Source: Streptomyces sp. 71268 (GTDB taxonomy: Bacteria > Actinomycetota > Actinomycetes > Streptomycetales > Streptomycetaceae). From it: a DNA stretch of 64,000 nt. Positions 1 through 8,520 of the stretch are shown here, piece by piece. The stretch spans positions 1,641,501 to 1,705,500 of the forward strand of contig NZ_CP114200.1 of NCBI RefSeq assembly GCF_029392895.1, given 5' to 3'. Position 1 is the first letter of the stretch; each line of letters starts with the position of its first letter. The notes under the pieces are model-generated. The model did no database searches. It was not told the origin of the DNA and saw nothing but the letters and a program-made list of their open reading frames with translations. Position numbers and translations under genes: made by a program.

Positions 1-477
1 GGTGCCCGTCGTCGCCGAGGCGCCCGGCCTGGCCACGGGCGGGTCCGGCTGCCGAGGCGGCTGCGCCTCCTCCCGTGGCGGGGCGGGCTCCGGCGGGCTC
101 GCGGGAACCGGCGGGCTCGCGGGGACCGGCGGCGCCGGGGGTGCGGGTGGCGTGGCGGGAGCCTCGTGCGGGGACGCGGGAGGCGGTGCCGGAGGCGTGG
201 GCGGGAGCGCGGGTTCGGCCGGGGTGGGTGGCGTGGTGGGCGCGGCAGGGGCCTCGCGCCGGGGCGCGGGTGGCGGTTCGGGCGGGGCCACGGGGGGACC
301 GGCGTCCTTCGGCGCGGCCTGGTCCGGCGGTGTGCCGAGCGTCTGGGCCGCCGAGTCGAAGCGGTCATCCAGTGAGTCCGGACCGACGGCGGGACCGGTG
401 TCGCCCTGGTCCGCCTCGTACAACTCCCGCCACCAGTCGTCCTCGTGGCCGTGGCGGTGTTCCCCCTGCTGGCTCAT
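1..477 (-). CDS. Proline/alanine-rich protein, N-terminal part only
   Basis: The reading frame is open from an ATG at 477 to the left edge, so at least 159 codons are present and the C-terminus is missing. A purine-rich GGAGAA lies about 10 nt upstream of the ATG. The first 30 residues are polar and acidic with a WWREL motif (MSQQGEHRHGHEDDWWREL). From about residue 45 the protein is almost entirely Pro, Ala, Thr and Glu, and looks disordered. No enzymatic domain is visible in this part. The gene is divergent from the regulator at 746, and the 268-bp gap presumably holds both promoters. I do not recognise the family; a folded domain may lie beyond the edge. Confidence 0.6.
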   Translation of the reverse strand, partial: MSQQGEHRHGHEDDWWRELYEADQGDTGPAVGPDSLDDRFDSAAQTLGTPPDQAAPKDAGPPVAPPEPPPAPRREAPAAPTTPPTPAEPALPPTPPAPPPASPHEAPATPPAPPAPPVPASPPVPASPPEPAPPREEAQPPRQPDPPVARPGASATTGT

Positions 478-745
478 GGCCCATATTCTCCACCGCACAC
501 GACGCACGTGGACCGGAAGACCAGAACGTCTCCACACCCCGTTCGAGGCACCAGCCCCGGTCACCGTGGGGTTGGCCCCCGCCGATCGACTGGGCAGGAA
601 CGCGCTTGCCAGTGCGAGGATGTGTGCCCGCGCGGGGCGGGTTCACGCCGCGGCGTATTCCCGTCGCGTCCGTCGTTGGCCCGCTTCTCGCCCACCGGCT
701 TTCGCTAACCGGCTTTTCGCTAACCGACTCTCTGGAGGGCGCGGC

Positions 746-2176
746 ATGCTGAGTGCACTGGGGCTGGACGAAGGGCAGGAGTCGGCGTACCGGACACTGG
801 TGGCGCTCGGCGCCGCCGAGGTTCCCGAACTCGCCCTCAGGCTGTTCCGCTCGGAGGAGGACATCGAGCGGGCGCTGCGCCGCCTGGAGCGGCAGGGGCT
901 CGCGGCCCGGTCCGCCGGGCGCGCCGAACGCTGGGTCGCCGTGCCCCCCGACGCCGCGCTGGGCACGCTGCTCGGCCGGCGCCGCCAGGAGTTGGAGCGG
1001 GCCGAGCGGGCCGTCGCGGTCCTGAGCGACGAGTACCGCAACGGGGTGCCCCGGTCGGCGACGCAGGACGCCGTGGAGATCGCCCGCGGCACCACCGCCA
1101 TCGGCCACCGCTCGCTGCAACTGCTCGCGGCCGCTACCGACGAGGTGTGCGCGCTCGTCCCCGCGACGGAACGTCTGCCGCGCGGCGTGCCGTTGCGCCC
1201 CGGCGTACGCCACCGCGTGGTGGTCGAGCGGGCGCTGCTGTCGCGCCCCGCCGCGCTCGGCGAACTCGCGGCGTCCCTCGGGCGCGGCTACGAGGCCAAG
1301 GTCCGCGTAGTGGACCGGCTGCCGACGACCCTGCTGGCCGTGGACGGGCACCTCGCGCTCGTCGCGCTGCACCGCCCGTGCTGCGCCACAACGCCCAGCC
1401 GTGGCCCCGGCGCCACGAGCGAGGCGTACGACGGCGCGCCCGCCGAGCCCCGGGACGAGCCGCACTCGGCCGCGTACACCGGCACGTACGCCGGCACCTG
1501 TGACGAGGGGGCGTGCGTGCGCGGGGCGCGCGGCGAGGCGCTGGTCGTCCACCCCAGCGGGCTGCTGACCGCGTTGCTCGCGCTTTTCGAGGGGGTCTGG
1601 CGGGAGGCCGTGCCGCTGCGGCCGGAGGCCCTGCGCCCCGGCGCGGCCCGACCGGCGGCGGCCTCGCCCGCGCCGCCCGACGGCCCGGACGCGACGGACC
1701 TGGACATACTGTCGCTGCTGCTGGCCGGGCTGACCGACGCCAGCGTCGCCAAGCAACTCGACCTCGGGCTGCGCACCGTGCAGCGCCGGGTGAAGGGGCT
1801 GATGGAGCGGGCAGGCGTGACGACCAGGCTCCAGCTCGGCTGGCACGCGTACGAGCTCCGCTGGATATCCCGCCCGCCCCGCCCGGCCACCGCTGCCACC
1901 GGCACCCCGCCCGAGGCGGACCGCCCCCACGCCCCGCAGCCCCCTTCGCCGCCCCGCCCCCCGGTGCCCCGCACGCCGGCGCACGGCGGCGCGGCCGCGC
2001 CCGAGCGAGCCACGGCGTACGGCCCCGCGTACGCGACCGGGCACTCGGCGAGGTCAGGCGCCGACCGGGCCACGAACGCCACGCTCCGGGACGGCAACAA
2101 GCCCACGCGGCTGAGACCCACGGCCCTACGCCGCGAGCCCGGCCAGCCCGCGAGCCACGGCGACGGCCCGCGCTAG
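746..2176 (+). CDS. TrmB/LuxR-type transcriptional regulator
   Basis: 476 residues from the ATG at 746, which has TGGAGGG just upstream. The frame stays open to position 2 but the coding-like sequence begins here. Residues 1-70 look like a TrmB-type winged helix (LGLDEGQESAYRTLVALG). The middle is a sensor-like region. Residues 316-375 form a LuxR-type helix-turn-helix containing SVAKQLDLGLRTVQRRVKGL. The last 100 residues are a Pro/Ala-rich, probably disordered tail. This architecture is common among Streptomyces helix-turn-helix regulators. The ligand and targets cannot be told from the sequence. Upstream, the short repeat CCGGCTTTTCGCTAACCG-like sequence at about 695-725 gives two near copies of TTTCGCTAACCG, a possible binding site. 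Confidence 0.8.
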   Translation: MLSALGLDEGQESAYRTLVALGAAEVPELALRLFRSEEDIERALRRLERQGLAARSAGRAERWVAVPPDAALGTLLGRRRQELERAERAVAVLSDEYRNGVPRSATQDAVEIARGTTAIGHRSLQLLAAATDEVCALVPATERLPRGVPLRPGVRHRVVVERALLSRPAALGELAASLGRGYEAKVRVVDRLPTTLLAVDGHLALVALHRPCCATTPSRGPGATSEAYDGAPAEPRDEPHSAAYTGTYAGTCDEGACVRGARGEALVVHPSGLLTALLALFEGVWREAVPLRPEALRPGAARPAAASPAPPDGPDATDLDILSLLLAGLTDASVAKQLDLGLRTVQRRVKGLMERAGVTTRLQLGWHAYELRWISRPPRPATAATGTPPEADRPHAPQPPSPPRPPVPRTPAHGGAAAPERATAYGPAYATGHSARSGADRATNATLRDGNKPTRLRPTALRREPGQPASHGDGPR

Positions 2177-2224
2177 CGACAGGGCCCGACGGGCCGGGCC
2201 GGCCCGGAGACGCTCCGTACCTCG

Positions 2225-2262
2225 CCCCCGCCCCCGCCCCCCGCCCCCCGCCCCCGCCCCCC
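2225..2262 (-). repeat. Six-tract G-run (C-runs on +), G-quadruplex candidate
   Basis: Six runs of five or six C, separated by single G residues, lie at 2225-2229, 2231-2235, 2237-2242, 2244-2249, 2251-2255 and 2257-2262. On the minus strand this is six G5-6 runs with one-base loops, an extreme G-quadruplex-forming pattern. It sits between the regulator (ends 2176) and the DUF456 gene (starts 2387). Confidence 0.7.
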
Positions 2263-2301
2263 GGCAACGACGCGACCGCGACCAGCACGAGCACGCACCA
2301 A

Positions 2302-2337
2302 CACCAGCACCAGCACCAGCACCAGCACCAGCACCAG
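2302..2337 (+). repeat. Perfect hexamer tandem repeat (CACCAG)6
   Basis: Six exact copies of CACCAG, preceded by degenerate copies from about 2281. The repeat lies 50 bp upstream of the DUF456 start and is not inside a supported gene. Copy number is likely to vary between strains. Confidence 0.9.
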
Positions 2338-2386
2338 GGAACGTCGTCGATGAGCGGTCGGTGGCGTGGTCCGGCAGGCTGGGGCC

Positions 2387-2869
2387 ATGGGTACTGGGCA
2401 GCTCGTTCTCGACGGCCTGGTGCTGCTGTTCGGGCTGGTCGGCGTCGTGCTGCCGGGGGTGCCGGGGCCGTTGCTCGTCTGGGCCGGAGTGCTGTGGTGG
2501 TCGATGGCCGAGCAGACCTCGGTGGCCTGGGCGTTGCTGGCCGGGGCGACGGCCGCGCTGTTGCTCAACCAGGTGCTCAGGTGGCTGCTGCCCGCCCGCA
2601 GCATGCGCGGCTCGGGCATCACCCGGGGCACGCTCCTGCTCGCCGCGTGCGCGGCGGGCGTCGGCTTCGTCGTCTTACCCGTGATCGGCGCCGTGCCGGG
2701 CTTCCTGGCCGGGCTCTACGCCGCCGAGCGCGTCCGCCTCGGCGCGCACGGCCCGGCCTGGGTCTCCACCCGCGACGCCCTGCGCGCCATCGGCTTCGCC
2801 GTCCTGGTCGAGCTGGTCATCTGTCTGCTGATCACCAGTGCCTGGCTGGCCGCGGTGATCTTCGGCTGA
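2387..2869 (+). CDS. DUF456 family small membrane protein
   Basis: 160 residues from ATG 2387; a GTG 21 nt upstream is an alternative start. The protein is dominated by hydrophobic helices (about residues 5-30, 35-60, 78-110 and 130-160). It has the glycine/proline hinge VGVVLPGVPGPLLVWAG that is typical of DUF456 proteins, which are glycine-zipper-like inner membrane proteins of unknown function. It stands alone, convergent with the hydrolase that ends at 2924. Confidence 0.75.
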   Translation: MGTGQLVLDGLVLLFGLVGVVLPGVPGPLLVWAGVLWWSMAEQTSVAWALLAGATAALLLNQVLRWLLPARSMRGSGITRGTLLLAACAAGVGFVVLPVIGAVPGFLAGLYAAERVRLGAHGPAWVSTRDALRAIGFAVLVELVICLLITSAWLAAVIFG

Positions 2870-2890
2870 GCGGTAGGGGGTGTGGGCGGT

Positions 2891-2919
2891 GGCCGGGCCG
2901 GCGTCGGCCCTGCCCGGCC
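2891..2919. terminator. Hairpin between convergent genes
   Basis: GGCCGGG at 2891-2897 pairs perfectly with CCCGGCC at 2913-2919 across a 15-nt loop that is itself GC-rich. It lies between the two convergent stop codons at 2869 and 2924, and could serve both genes. Confidence 0.5.
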
Positions 2920-2923
2920 GGGC

Positions 2924-3772
2924 TCACGTGGCATGGAGCGCGGCGAAGGCCAGGAGGAGTGCCGCCGTCCGTGACGGCTCCTCCAGAATGGGCGTGTGTC
3001 CGGCACCCGTCAGCACATCGACCCGCGCTCCCGGGACGGCGCGGTAGTCCGCCGCGGACGAGGGGCGCCACCTGCGGTCCTGGTCGCCGAAGATCACCTG
3101 CAGTGGCTTGCCGACGGCCGTCAGCCGCGCCGGCAGCGCCCGCTGGCCCAGATAGGCGCTGGCCGCCCGGGCCGCCGCGGTCACCGCCTGGTAGGTCATG
3201 CCCCGCAGCTCCTCGATGAGTTCTCGCGGAACGTCGTAGCCCTCGCGGAAACCCGTGCTCGCGAACTGGCGTATCCGCTCGTCGGTCGGTGGCCAGCGCG
3301 CGGGGTCGAGCACGGTGGTCCGCGGTGCGATGAAGGCGTCCATGCTGGGGCCGGTGTTGATGAGCGCGAGCGCGGTCACCAGGTCGCTCCGTTGCTCGGC
3401 GAGAGCGGTGACGGCGTAGCCGCCGCTGGAGTGGCCGACGGCCACGACGTGCTCGACGCCGAGCCGGTCCAGCGCCGTGCCGAGCGTGCGCGCCTGCTCG
3501 GGGGTCTCGTAGCCACGGTCGTCGACCGGCGCGGCCGAGCGGCCGTGCCCCAGCAGGTCGACGCGGATGACGTGATGGGAAGCGGCCAGCAGCGGCACCA
3601 GCGCGCCCCACGAGCGGCCGGAGGTGGCGGAACCGTGGACCAGCAGGAGCGCGGGGGCGTCACGGGGGCCGTCCCGCCGGACGTGGACGTCGCCGTGTTC
3701 CAGGCGGAGGGTCGAGCCGGCGCCGGCGCCGGCGCCGCCACGCGCCTCGGGGTGTTCGTCGGATGGCGTCAT
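2924..3772 (-). CDS. Alpha/beta hydrolase
   Basis: 282 residues, ATG at 3772. The core shows the alpha/beta-hydrolase pattern: oxyanion segment LLLVHGSATSGRSW, RVDLLGHGRS, nucleophile elbow VAVGHSSGGYAV (Ser in GHSSGG), an acid in the FGDQDRRW strand-loop, and the catalytic His in TGAGHTPILEEPSR. The first 30 residues are a Gly/Ala-rich extension. Substrate is unknown; the family includes esterases, lactonases and C-C hydrolases. The start codon overlaps an in-frame ATG of the divergent AraC gene, so the two are likely co-regulated. Confidence 0.85.
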   Translation of the reverse strand: MTPSDEHPEARGGAGAGAGSTLRLEHGDVHVRRDGPRDAPALLLVHGSATSGRSWGALVPLLAASHHVIRVDLLGHGRSAAPVDDRGYETPEQARTLGTALDRLGVEHVVAVGHSSGGYAVTALAEQRSDLVTALALINTGPSMDAFIAPRTTVLDPARWPPTDERIRQFASTGFREGYDVPRELIEELRGMTYQAVTAAARAASAYLGQRALPARLTAVGKPLQVIFGDQDRRWRPSSAADYRAVPGARVDVLTGAGHTPILEEPSRTAALLLAFAALHAT

Positions 3773-3848
3773 GCGCCCACTGTCACCTCCGGTACGCGCC
3801 GCCGGCTTGGACGAATGTTCCCTCCGGCCACCGCCGCCGCGGGCCACC

Positions 3849-4715
3849 ATGGCTGACCGGGGCGAGCCCGCCGCCTGGGACGTCGCCCGCCCGTCGCGCC
3901 CGAGCCGGGTGGCCGGGGCTGACATGGCCGGGTTCCGGGTCCCGAACCTGGCGGCCGGCGGCCTGCGAGTGGTCCCGCATCCGGCCGTGATGCTCGTCCT
4001 GGAGTTCGGCACGGGCGCGCCCACCGTGGCCGACGGCACCGGGCGGCACCACCGGGGAAGCCTCGTCGCCGGGCCCGGGTTCGGCTCCGGGGGCGGGGTC
4101 CGGGCGTGGGGCGAGCACGTCGAGTGCGTACAGGTCCGGCTGTCCCCCGTGCTCGCGCGCCGGGTGCTGGGCGTTTGCCCGGCCGATCTGACCGGTACGG
4201 CGATACCGCTCGACGAGCTGTGGGGCGGGCAGGTGGCACGGTTGCGCGAGCGACTGGGCGAGAGCCCCTCGTGGCGGGACCGTTTCGCGCTGATCGACGC
4301 GCTGCTCGCCCGCCGGTGCGCGGCGCGACCGCCGGCGGACCCGGCGGTGGCCTGGGCCTGGGACCAGATCCTCACCAGCGGCGGTCGCGTCCGCGTCGAC
4401 GGCCTGGCGGCCGAGCTCGGCTGGAGCCGCAAGCGCCTGTGGTCCCGCTTCCAGGCGCACCTGGGCATGGCGCCCAAGCACGCCGCGAAGCTGGTCCGCT
4501 TCGACCACGCGGTGCACCGCATGGTCGCGGGGCACGGCGCGGCCCGCGTGGCGGCGGACAGCGGTTACTGCGACCAGTCCCACCTGCACCGGGACGTCAG
4601 GGCCTTCACCGGCGCCACGCCGGCGGCCGTGGTGGACGAGCCGTTCCTGACGGTGGACGCCCGCGCCTGGCCGACCGGACCGCCGGTTCGAAGGGGCCCG
4701 GAACAGCGACGCTGA
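3849..4715 (+). CDS. AraC-family transcriptional regulator
   Basis: 288 residues from ATG 3849. An in-frame ATG at 3771 would add 26 residues and would overlap the hydrolase start. The C-terminal 100 residues carry two helix-turn-helices of AraC type: VDGLAAELGWSRKRLWSRFQ, then a second one around RVAADSGYCDQSHLHRDVRA followed by FTGATPAAV, the usual family ending. The N-terminal part is a sensor-like beta-rich domain without recognisable ligand residues. It is divergent from the hydrolase, its most likely target. Confidence 0.85.
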   Translation: MADRGEPAAWDVARPSRPSRVAGADMAGFRVPNLAAGGLRVVPHPAVMLVLEFGTGAPTVADGTGRHHRGSLVAGPGFGSGGGVRAWGEHVECVQVRLSPVLARRVLGVCPADLTGTAIPLDELWGGQVARLRERLGESPSWRDRFALIDALLARRCAARPPADPAVAWAWDQILTSGGRVRVDGLAAELGWSRKRLWSRFQAHLGMAPKHAAKLVRFDHAVHRMVAGHGAARVAADSGYCDQSHLHRDVRAFTGATPAAVVDEPFLTVDARAWPTGPPVRRGPEQRR

Positions 4716-4786
4716 ACAGCGCCGACCGACGCGCGGGCGGCGTCCGCCGTACCCGCCCTGCGGGCCCCGATCGGGCTGTCAGGGTG

Positions 4787-4829
4787 ACACGGATGCGGAT
4801 ACCTCTGGTGACAGCGGGTGCATCCGTGT
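4787..4829 (+). promoter_or_regulatory. 10-bp perfect inverted repeat upstream of cold-shock gene
   Basis: ACACGGATGC at 4787-4796 and GCATCCGTGT at 4820-4829, separated by 23 nt. The AraC gene ends at 4715 and the cold-shock gene starts at 4982, so this may be an operator for the latter or a terminator for the former. No T-run follows. Confidence 0.5.
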
Positions 4830-4868
4830 AGCGTCTGCTCAAGCTGTCATGGTTCGGAAGTACCCCTT

Positions 4869-4891
4869 CGCCCACGTCCTTGGCGTGGGCG
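4869..4891 (+). promoter_or_regulatory. 8-bp hairpin in the cold-shock 5' leader
   Basis: CGCCCACG (4869-4876) and CGTGGGCG (4884-4891) form a perfect stem with a 7-nt loop, 91 nt before the ATG. Cold-shock genes often have long structured leaders that respond to temperature. Whether this one does is inference. Confidence 0.45.
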
Positions 4892-4981
4892 TTCTGCTGT
4901 GTTGTGCCGCAGGAACCAGGGCGATCACCTCCGTCCCCCGCACCTCGCGGGGAGACGCACATCGGCTGGAAGGCATGAGAC

Positions 4982-5185
4982 ATGGCTACAGGAACTGTGA
5001 AGTGGTTCAACGCTGAAAAGGGCTTCGGCTTCATCGCCCAGGACGGCGGCGGCCCCGACGTGTTCGCGCACTACTCCGCGATCAACGCCACGGGCTTCCG
5101 CGAGCTCCAGGAAGGCCAGGCCGTGACGTTCGACGTCACCCAGGGCCAGAAGGGCCCGCAGGCCGAGAACATCAACGTCGCCTGA
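4982..5185 (+). CDS. Cold-shock domain protein (CspA family)
   Basis: 67 residues, the full family length. It is a single-stranded nucleic-acid-binding OB-fold protein that acts as an RNA chaperone in the cytoplasm. RNP1 (KGFGFIAQD) and RNP2 (DVFAHYSAI) are both visible, after the canonical N-terminus [12 protein letters not shown]. It is monocistronic, with about 150 nt of structured leader upstream and a strong hairpin downstream. Confidence 0.95.
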   Translation: MATGTVKWFNAEKGFGFIAQDGGGPDVFAHYSAINATGFRELQEGQAVTFDVTQGQKGPQAENINVA

Positions 5186-5339
5186 CGACCCTCGCCCACG
5201 CCCGGAGCCGTACGACCGCCCCGGGCAGACCCGGCCGCCCGACGGGGCACCGCGCCAGCGGGGCCCATCTTCCGACGACGACGTCTTTCGACTACCACGT
5301 CTCGGAGACTGACGGCCGGGTCGTGGGCGGCACCTGATC

Positions 5340-5372
5340 AGGGCCGTGCGGCACACTGTGCCGCGCGGCCCT
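5340..5372. terminator. 14-bp hairpin terminator
   Basis: 5340-5353 pairs with 5359-5372 across a 5-nt loop; the only imperfection is one U-G wobble. It lies between the cold-shock gene (ends 5185) and the convergent oxidoreductase (ends 5499). The rest of this 313-bp gap shows nothing I can name. Confidence 0.65.
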
Positions 5373-5498
5373 GTTCCGCGTTCGTACGCGGGCACAGGGT
5401 AGTTCCCGGGAAGCCGCCCCTCCCCATCCCGTGGGGCGCGCCGCGCCCCGCCACCACCACGCGCTCCGCCCCCTTCACCAGTTGGGGCGGCGCCGTCC

Positions 5499-6953
5499 CT
5501 AACCCCGGTACGCCTCCAACAACCGCAACCACACCTCACTGATCGTCGGATAGGCCGGCACCGCGTGCCAGAGGCGGTCGATGGGGATCTCGGCCACCAC
5601 GGCCAGGGTCGCGGAGTGCAGGAGTTCGCCGACGGCGGGGCCGGCGAAGGTGGCGCCGATCAGGTGGTCGCGGTCCAGGTCGACGACGATGCGGGCCTGG
5701 CCGCGGTAGCCGTCCACGTACAGGCTGGCGCCCGCCACCTGGCCCAGGTCCTGGTCGATGACGCGTACCCGGCGGCCCGCGCGCTCCGCCTCGGCGGCGG
5801 TCAGGCCGACCGCCGCCACCTCGGGGTCGGTGAACACCACCTGCGGGGCGCCCGCGCGGTCGGCGGTGGCGGCGTGCGCGCCCCACGGGTCGGTCTCCAG
5901 GAGCGGCAGGCCCTGCGCCCGGGCGGCGATGACGGCGCCCGCGACGCGCGCCTGGTACTTGCCCTGGTGGGTGAGGAGCGCCCGGTGGTTGGCGTCGCCC
6001 ACCGCGTACAGCCAGCCGCCCGCCACGTCCCGCACCTGACAGGTGTCGTCCACGTCGAGCCACGCGCCGGGGGTCAGTCCGACCGTCTCCAGGCCGATGT
6101 CGTCGGTGCGCGGTGCCCGGCCGGTGGCGAAGAGGACCTCGTCCGCTTCGAGGGTGCCGCCCGCGTTCGCCCCGTCGCCGGAGAGGGTGAGCGTGACGGG
6201 TCCGGTCGGGTCGGGGCGCCGTACCTCCGTCACCGACGTGCCGGTGCGGAGGTCCACGCCGGCCTCGGTGAGCGCTGCGGCGACCAGTTCGCCGGCGAAC
6301 GGCTCCATCCGGGGCAGCAGGCCCTGGCCACGGACCAGCAGGGTCACCTCGGCGCCGAGCGCCCGCCAGGCGGTGGCCATCTCGACGGCCACGACGCCGC
6401 CGCCCACCACGGCGAGCCGCCCCGGGACGCTGGCGGCGCTGGTGGCCTCGCGGCTCGTCCACGGCCGCGCGTCGGCGAGACCCGGCAGGTCGGGCAGGGC
6501 GGCGCGGCTGCCGGTGCAGACCGCGACGGCGTGGCGCGCGGTGAGCGTGCGCTGTCGGCCGTCCGGCTCGGTCACCGTGACCCGCCGGGGTCCGTTGAGG
6601 CGCCCGTGGCCGCGCACCAGGTCGATGCCCGCCGAGTCCAGCCACTGGGCCTGGCCGTCGTCCTTCCAGTGCGAGGCGAACGCGTCGCGGTGGGCCAGCA
6701 CGGCCGGCGCGTCCAGCGGCCCGGTCACGGCCTGCCGCAGGCCCGGCGTGCGCCGGGCGTCGGCCCGCGCGAGCACCGGGCGCAGCAGTGCCTTGCTGGG
6801 CATGCAGGCCCAGTACGAGCACTCGCCACCGATCAGTTCGCTCTCCACGACGACGGCGGACAGACCCTGCGCGTGCGCCCGGTCGGCCAGGTTCTCGCCG
6901 ACCGGGCCGGCGCCCAGGACGATGACGTCGTACGTATCCATGGCGGCGTCCAT
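5499..6953 (-). CDS. Pyridine nucleotide-disulfide oxidoreductase (Lpd/mercuric-reductase-like)
   Basis: 484 residues, ATG at 6953; an in-frame ATG at 6941 is an alternative. The N-terminal FAD site is VIVLGAGPVGENLA. The redox-active disulfide is CSYWAC in GGECSYWACMPSK, which keeps the two cysteines four residues apart as in lipoamide dehydrogenases but with an unusual filling. The NAD(P) site is LAVVGGGVVAVEMA. The second FAD motif is LYAVGDANHRALL. The C-terminal dimerisation domain ends with PAYPTISEVWLRLL, and the HxxxxE element appears as HAVPAYPTISE. Substrate is unknown. A 376-bp gap separates it from rsgA upstream on the same strand. Confidence 0.85.
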   Translation of the reverse strand: MDAAMDTYDVIVLGAGPVGENLADRAHAQGLSAVVVESELIGGECSYWACMPSKALLRPVLARADARRTPGLRQAVTGPLDAPAVLAHRDAFASHWKDDGQAQWLDSAGIDLVRGHGRLNGPRRVTVTEPDGRQRTLTARHAVAVCTGSRAALPDLPGLADARPWTSREATSAASVPGRLAVVGGGVVAVEMATAWRALGAEVTLLVRGQGLLPRMEPFAGELVAAALTEAGVDLRTGTSVTEVRRPDPTGPVTLTLSGDGANAGGTLEADEVLFATGRAPRTDDIGLETVGLTPGAWLDVDDTCQVRDVAGGWLYAVGDANHRALLTHQGKYQARVAGAVIAARAQGLPLLETDPWGAHAATADRAGAPQVVFTDPEVAAVGLTAAEAERAGRRVRVIDQDLGQVAGASLYVDGYRGQARIVVDLDRDHLIGATFAGPAVGELLHSATLAVVAEIPIDRLWHAVPAYPTISEVWLRLLEAYRG

Positions 6954-7329
6954 CACAACCCGCTCTCTCTGTGGCGACGGGGACCCCACGGTCCTCGGCA
7001 ACGGCTCGGCTACGGCGTCGACCGGGGCCTCGGCCACGGTCACGCCATCGGCGACGCGGCCCGGTCCGGCGCGGGTTCGGCGCGGCTCGGTGCGAGCTGG
7101 TCGATCCGCTGTCGGCTGGCCCGGGTCGCGCCCTCCGCAAGGCTCCATCCTTACCCCGGCGCCCGGGGCGAGCCACCCGGCGGAGCGGAACGGGCAACGG
7201 GTCGCGGTGTCGGGCGCCCGGCCGGGCGTACGCCGGGCCGGGGCGACCCGGTCGGGCGGGCCCCGGGGCGTGGCGCGCGGGGGCCGGGCCCGGGCGGGCC
7301 CGACCCCGTGGCGCCGGACGCCCGGCGGG
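6954..7329. other. Intergenic region between rsgA and the oxidoreductase
   Basis: No supported gene. A 7-bp hairpin CGGGCCC/GGGCCCG at 7285-7291 and 7296-7302 lies 28 nt past the rsgA stop and may terminate it. The remainder presumably holds the oxidoreductase promoter. Confidence 0.4.
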
Positions 7330-8502
7330 TTACGGCTTGCGCTGCACGCCCCGCTTGCGTTCGATCATGTGCCGGCCGAGCGCCTGCCGTTGCTTCCATT
7401 CGCGCCGCATCTCGGCCCGCATCCGGGCGTCGGTGCGGGCGGCGATGCGCTCGTTCTCACGCAGCAGCTTGCGGTAGCTGTCCAGCCGGCGCTGCTGGAG
7501 CGAGCCGTCCTCGACGGCGGCGAGGACCGCGCAGTGCGGCTCCGCCTGGTGGGCGCAGTCGTGGAACCTGCACTCCCCGGCCAGCGCCTCGATCTCGGAG
7601 AACACGCGGGCCACGCCGTCCTCCGCGTCCCACAGCCCGACGCCGCGCAGCCCGGGGGTGTCGATGAGCACCCCGCCCCAGGGCAGTGCGAGCAGGTTGC
7701 GGGTGGTGGTGGTGTGCCGGCCCTTGCCGTCCATGTCCCGGGTGGCCTGGACCTCCTGGGCCTCGTCGCCGACGAGCGCGTTGGCCAGCGTGGACTTGCC
7801 GGCGCCGGACTGGCCGAGCAGGACGGCCGTGCCACCGGCGAGCGAGGCGGCGAGGATGTCCAAGCCGTCGCCGGTGGTCGCGCTGACCGCGATGACCTGC
7901 ACGCCGGGCGCGGTGTTCTCACAGTCGGCGACCAGGTGGCCGAGCGTGGCCGCGTCGTCCACCAGGTCCGCCTTGGTCAGCACGACCAGCGGCGTCGCCC
8001 CGCTCTCCCAGGCCAGGGCCAGGAACCGTTCCACCCGCCCGAGGTCGAGTTCGACCGCGAGCGAGACGGCGATCAGGGCGTGGTCGACGTTGGCGGCCAG
8101 GATCTGGCCCTCGGACCGCTGTGACGAGGTGGAGCGCACGAAGGCGGTACGGCGCGGCAGCAGCGTCCGCACGTACCGCGGGTCGCGGCCCTCGGGGTCG
8201 AGCGCGACCCAGTCGCCCGTGCACACCACCCGCAGCGGGTCGTGCGGCGTGACGTACTCGGTGTCCGCGCGGACCACGCCGTACGGGGTGACGCTGTCGC
8301 ACTGACCACGGTCGACCCGCACCAGGCGCCCGGGCACCAGCCCCTGCGCGGCGTACGGGGCGAACTCGGCCTCCCAGTCCGCGTCCCAGCCGTACGGGGC
8401 GAGCGGGTGCGCGGCGGAGGAACCGGATGAACCAGCGGAATCAGCGGAACCGGTGGAGAGAAGAGAAGAAGAAAGGGAGGAGCGAGAGGAAGAGGATGAC
8501 AC
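7330..8502 (-). CDS. rsgA: Ribosome small subunit-dependent GTPase A
   Basis: 390 residues from GTG 8502 (GAAGGG 5-10 nt upstream). RsgA is a late 30S subunit assembly factor. An OB-fold (about 50-135) precedes a circularly permuted GTPase: G4 (LTKADLV) and G5 (SATTGDG) come before G1 (GQSGAGKST) and G3 (DTPGLRG). The C-terminal zinc knuckle is C-x5-H-x-C-x6-C-like (CRFHDCAHQAEPHC). The first 30 residues are a serine tract absent from typical homologs and coded by a pyrimidine-rich run. The gene is preceded by a short ORF and a hairpin, described separately. Confidence 0.92.
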   Translation of the reverse strand: MSSSSSRSSLSSSLLSTGSADSAGSSGSSAAHPLAPYGWDADWEAEFAPYAAQGLVPGRLVRVDRGQCDSVTPYGVVRADTEYVTPHDPLRVVCTGDWVALDPEGRDPRYVRTLLPRRTAFVRSTSSQRSEGQILAANVDHALIAVSLAVELDLGRVERFLALAWESGATPLVVLTKADLVDDAATLGHLVADCENTAPGVQVIAVSATTGDGLDILAASLAGGTAVLLGQSGAGKSTLANALVGDEAQEVQATRDMDGKGRHTTTTRNLLALPWGGVLIDTPGLRGVGLWDAEDGVARVFSEIEALAGECRFHDCAHQAEPHCAVLAAVEDGSLQQRRLDSYRKLLRENERIAARTDARMRAEMRREWKQRQALGRHMIERKRGVQRKP

Positions 8503-8520
8503 TGGGTGACCCTTCGGGAG

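Noticed and set aside
2..745. Plus-strand extension of the TrmB/LuxR gene to the left edge
   Set aside because: The stretch is repetitive Gly/Ala and is antisense to the proline-rich gene. The ATG at 746 has the SD.
4675..4700. tRNA T-loop-like GGTTCGAA
   Set aside because: No acceptor stem or anticodon arm can be built around it; it lies at the end of the AraC gene.
7211..7302. Additional GC-rich dyads beyond the 7285-7302 hairpin
   Set aside because: They are short and interrupted, as expected by chance in a region of more than 75% GC.
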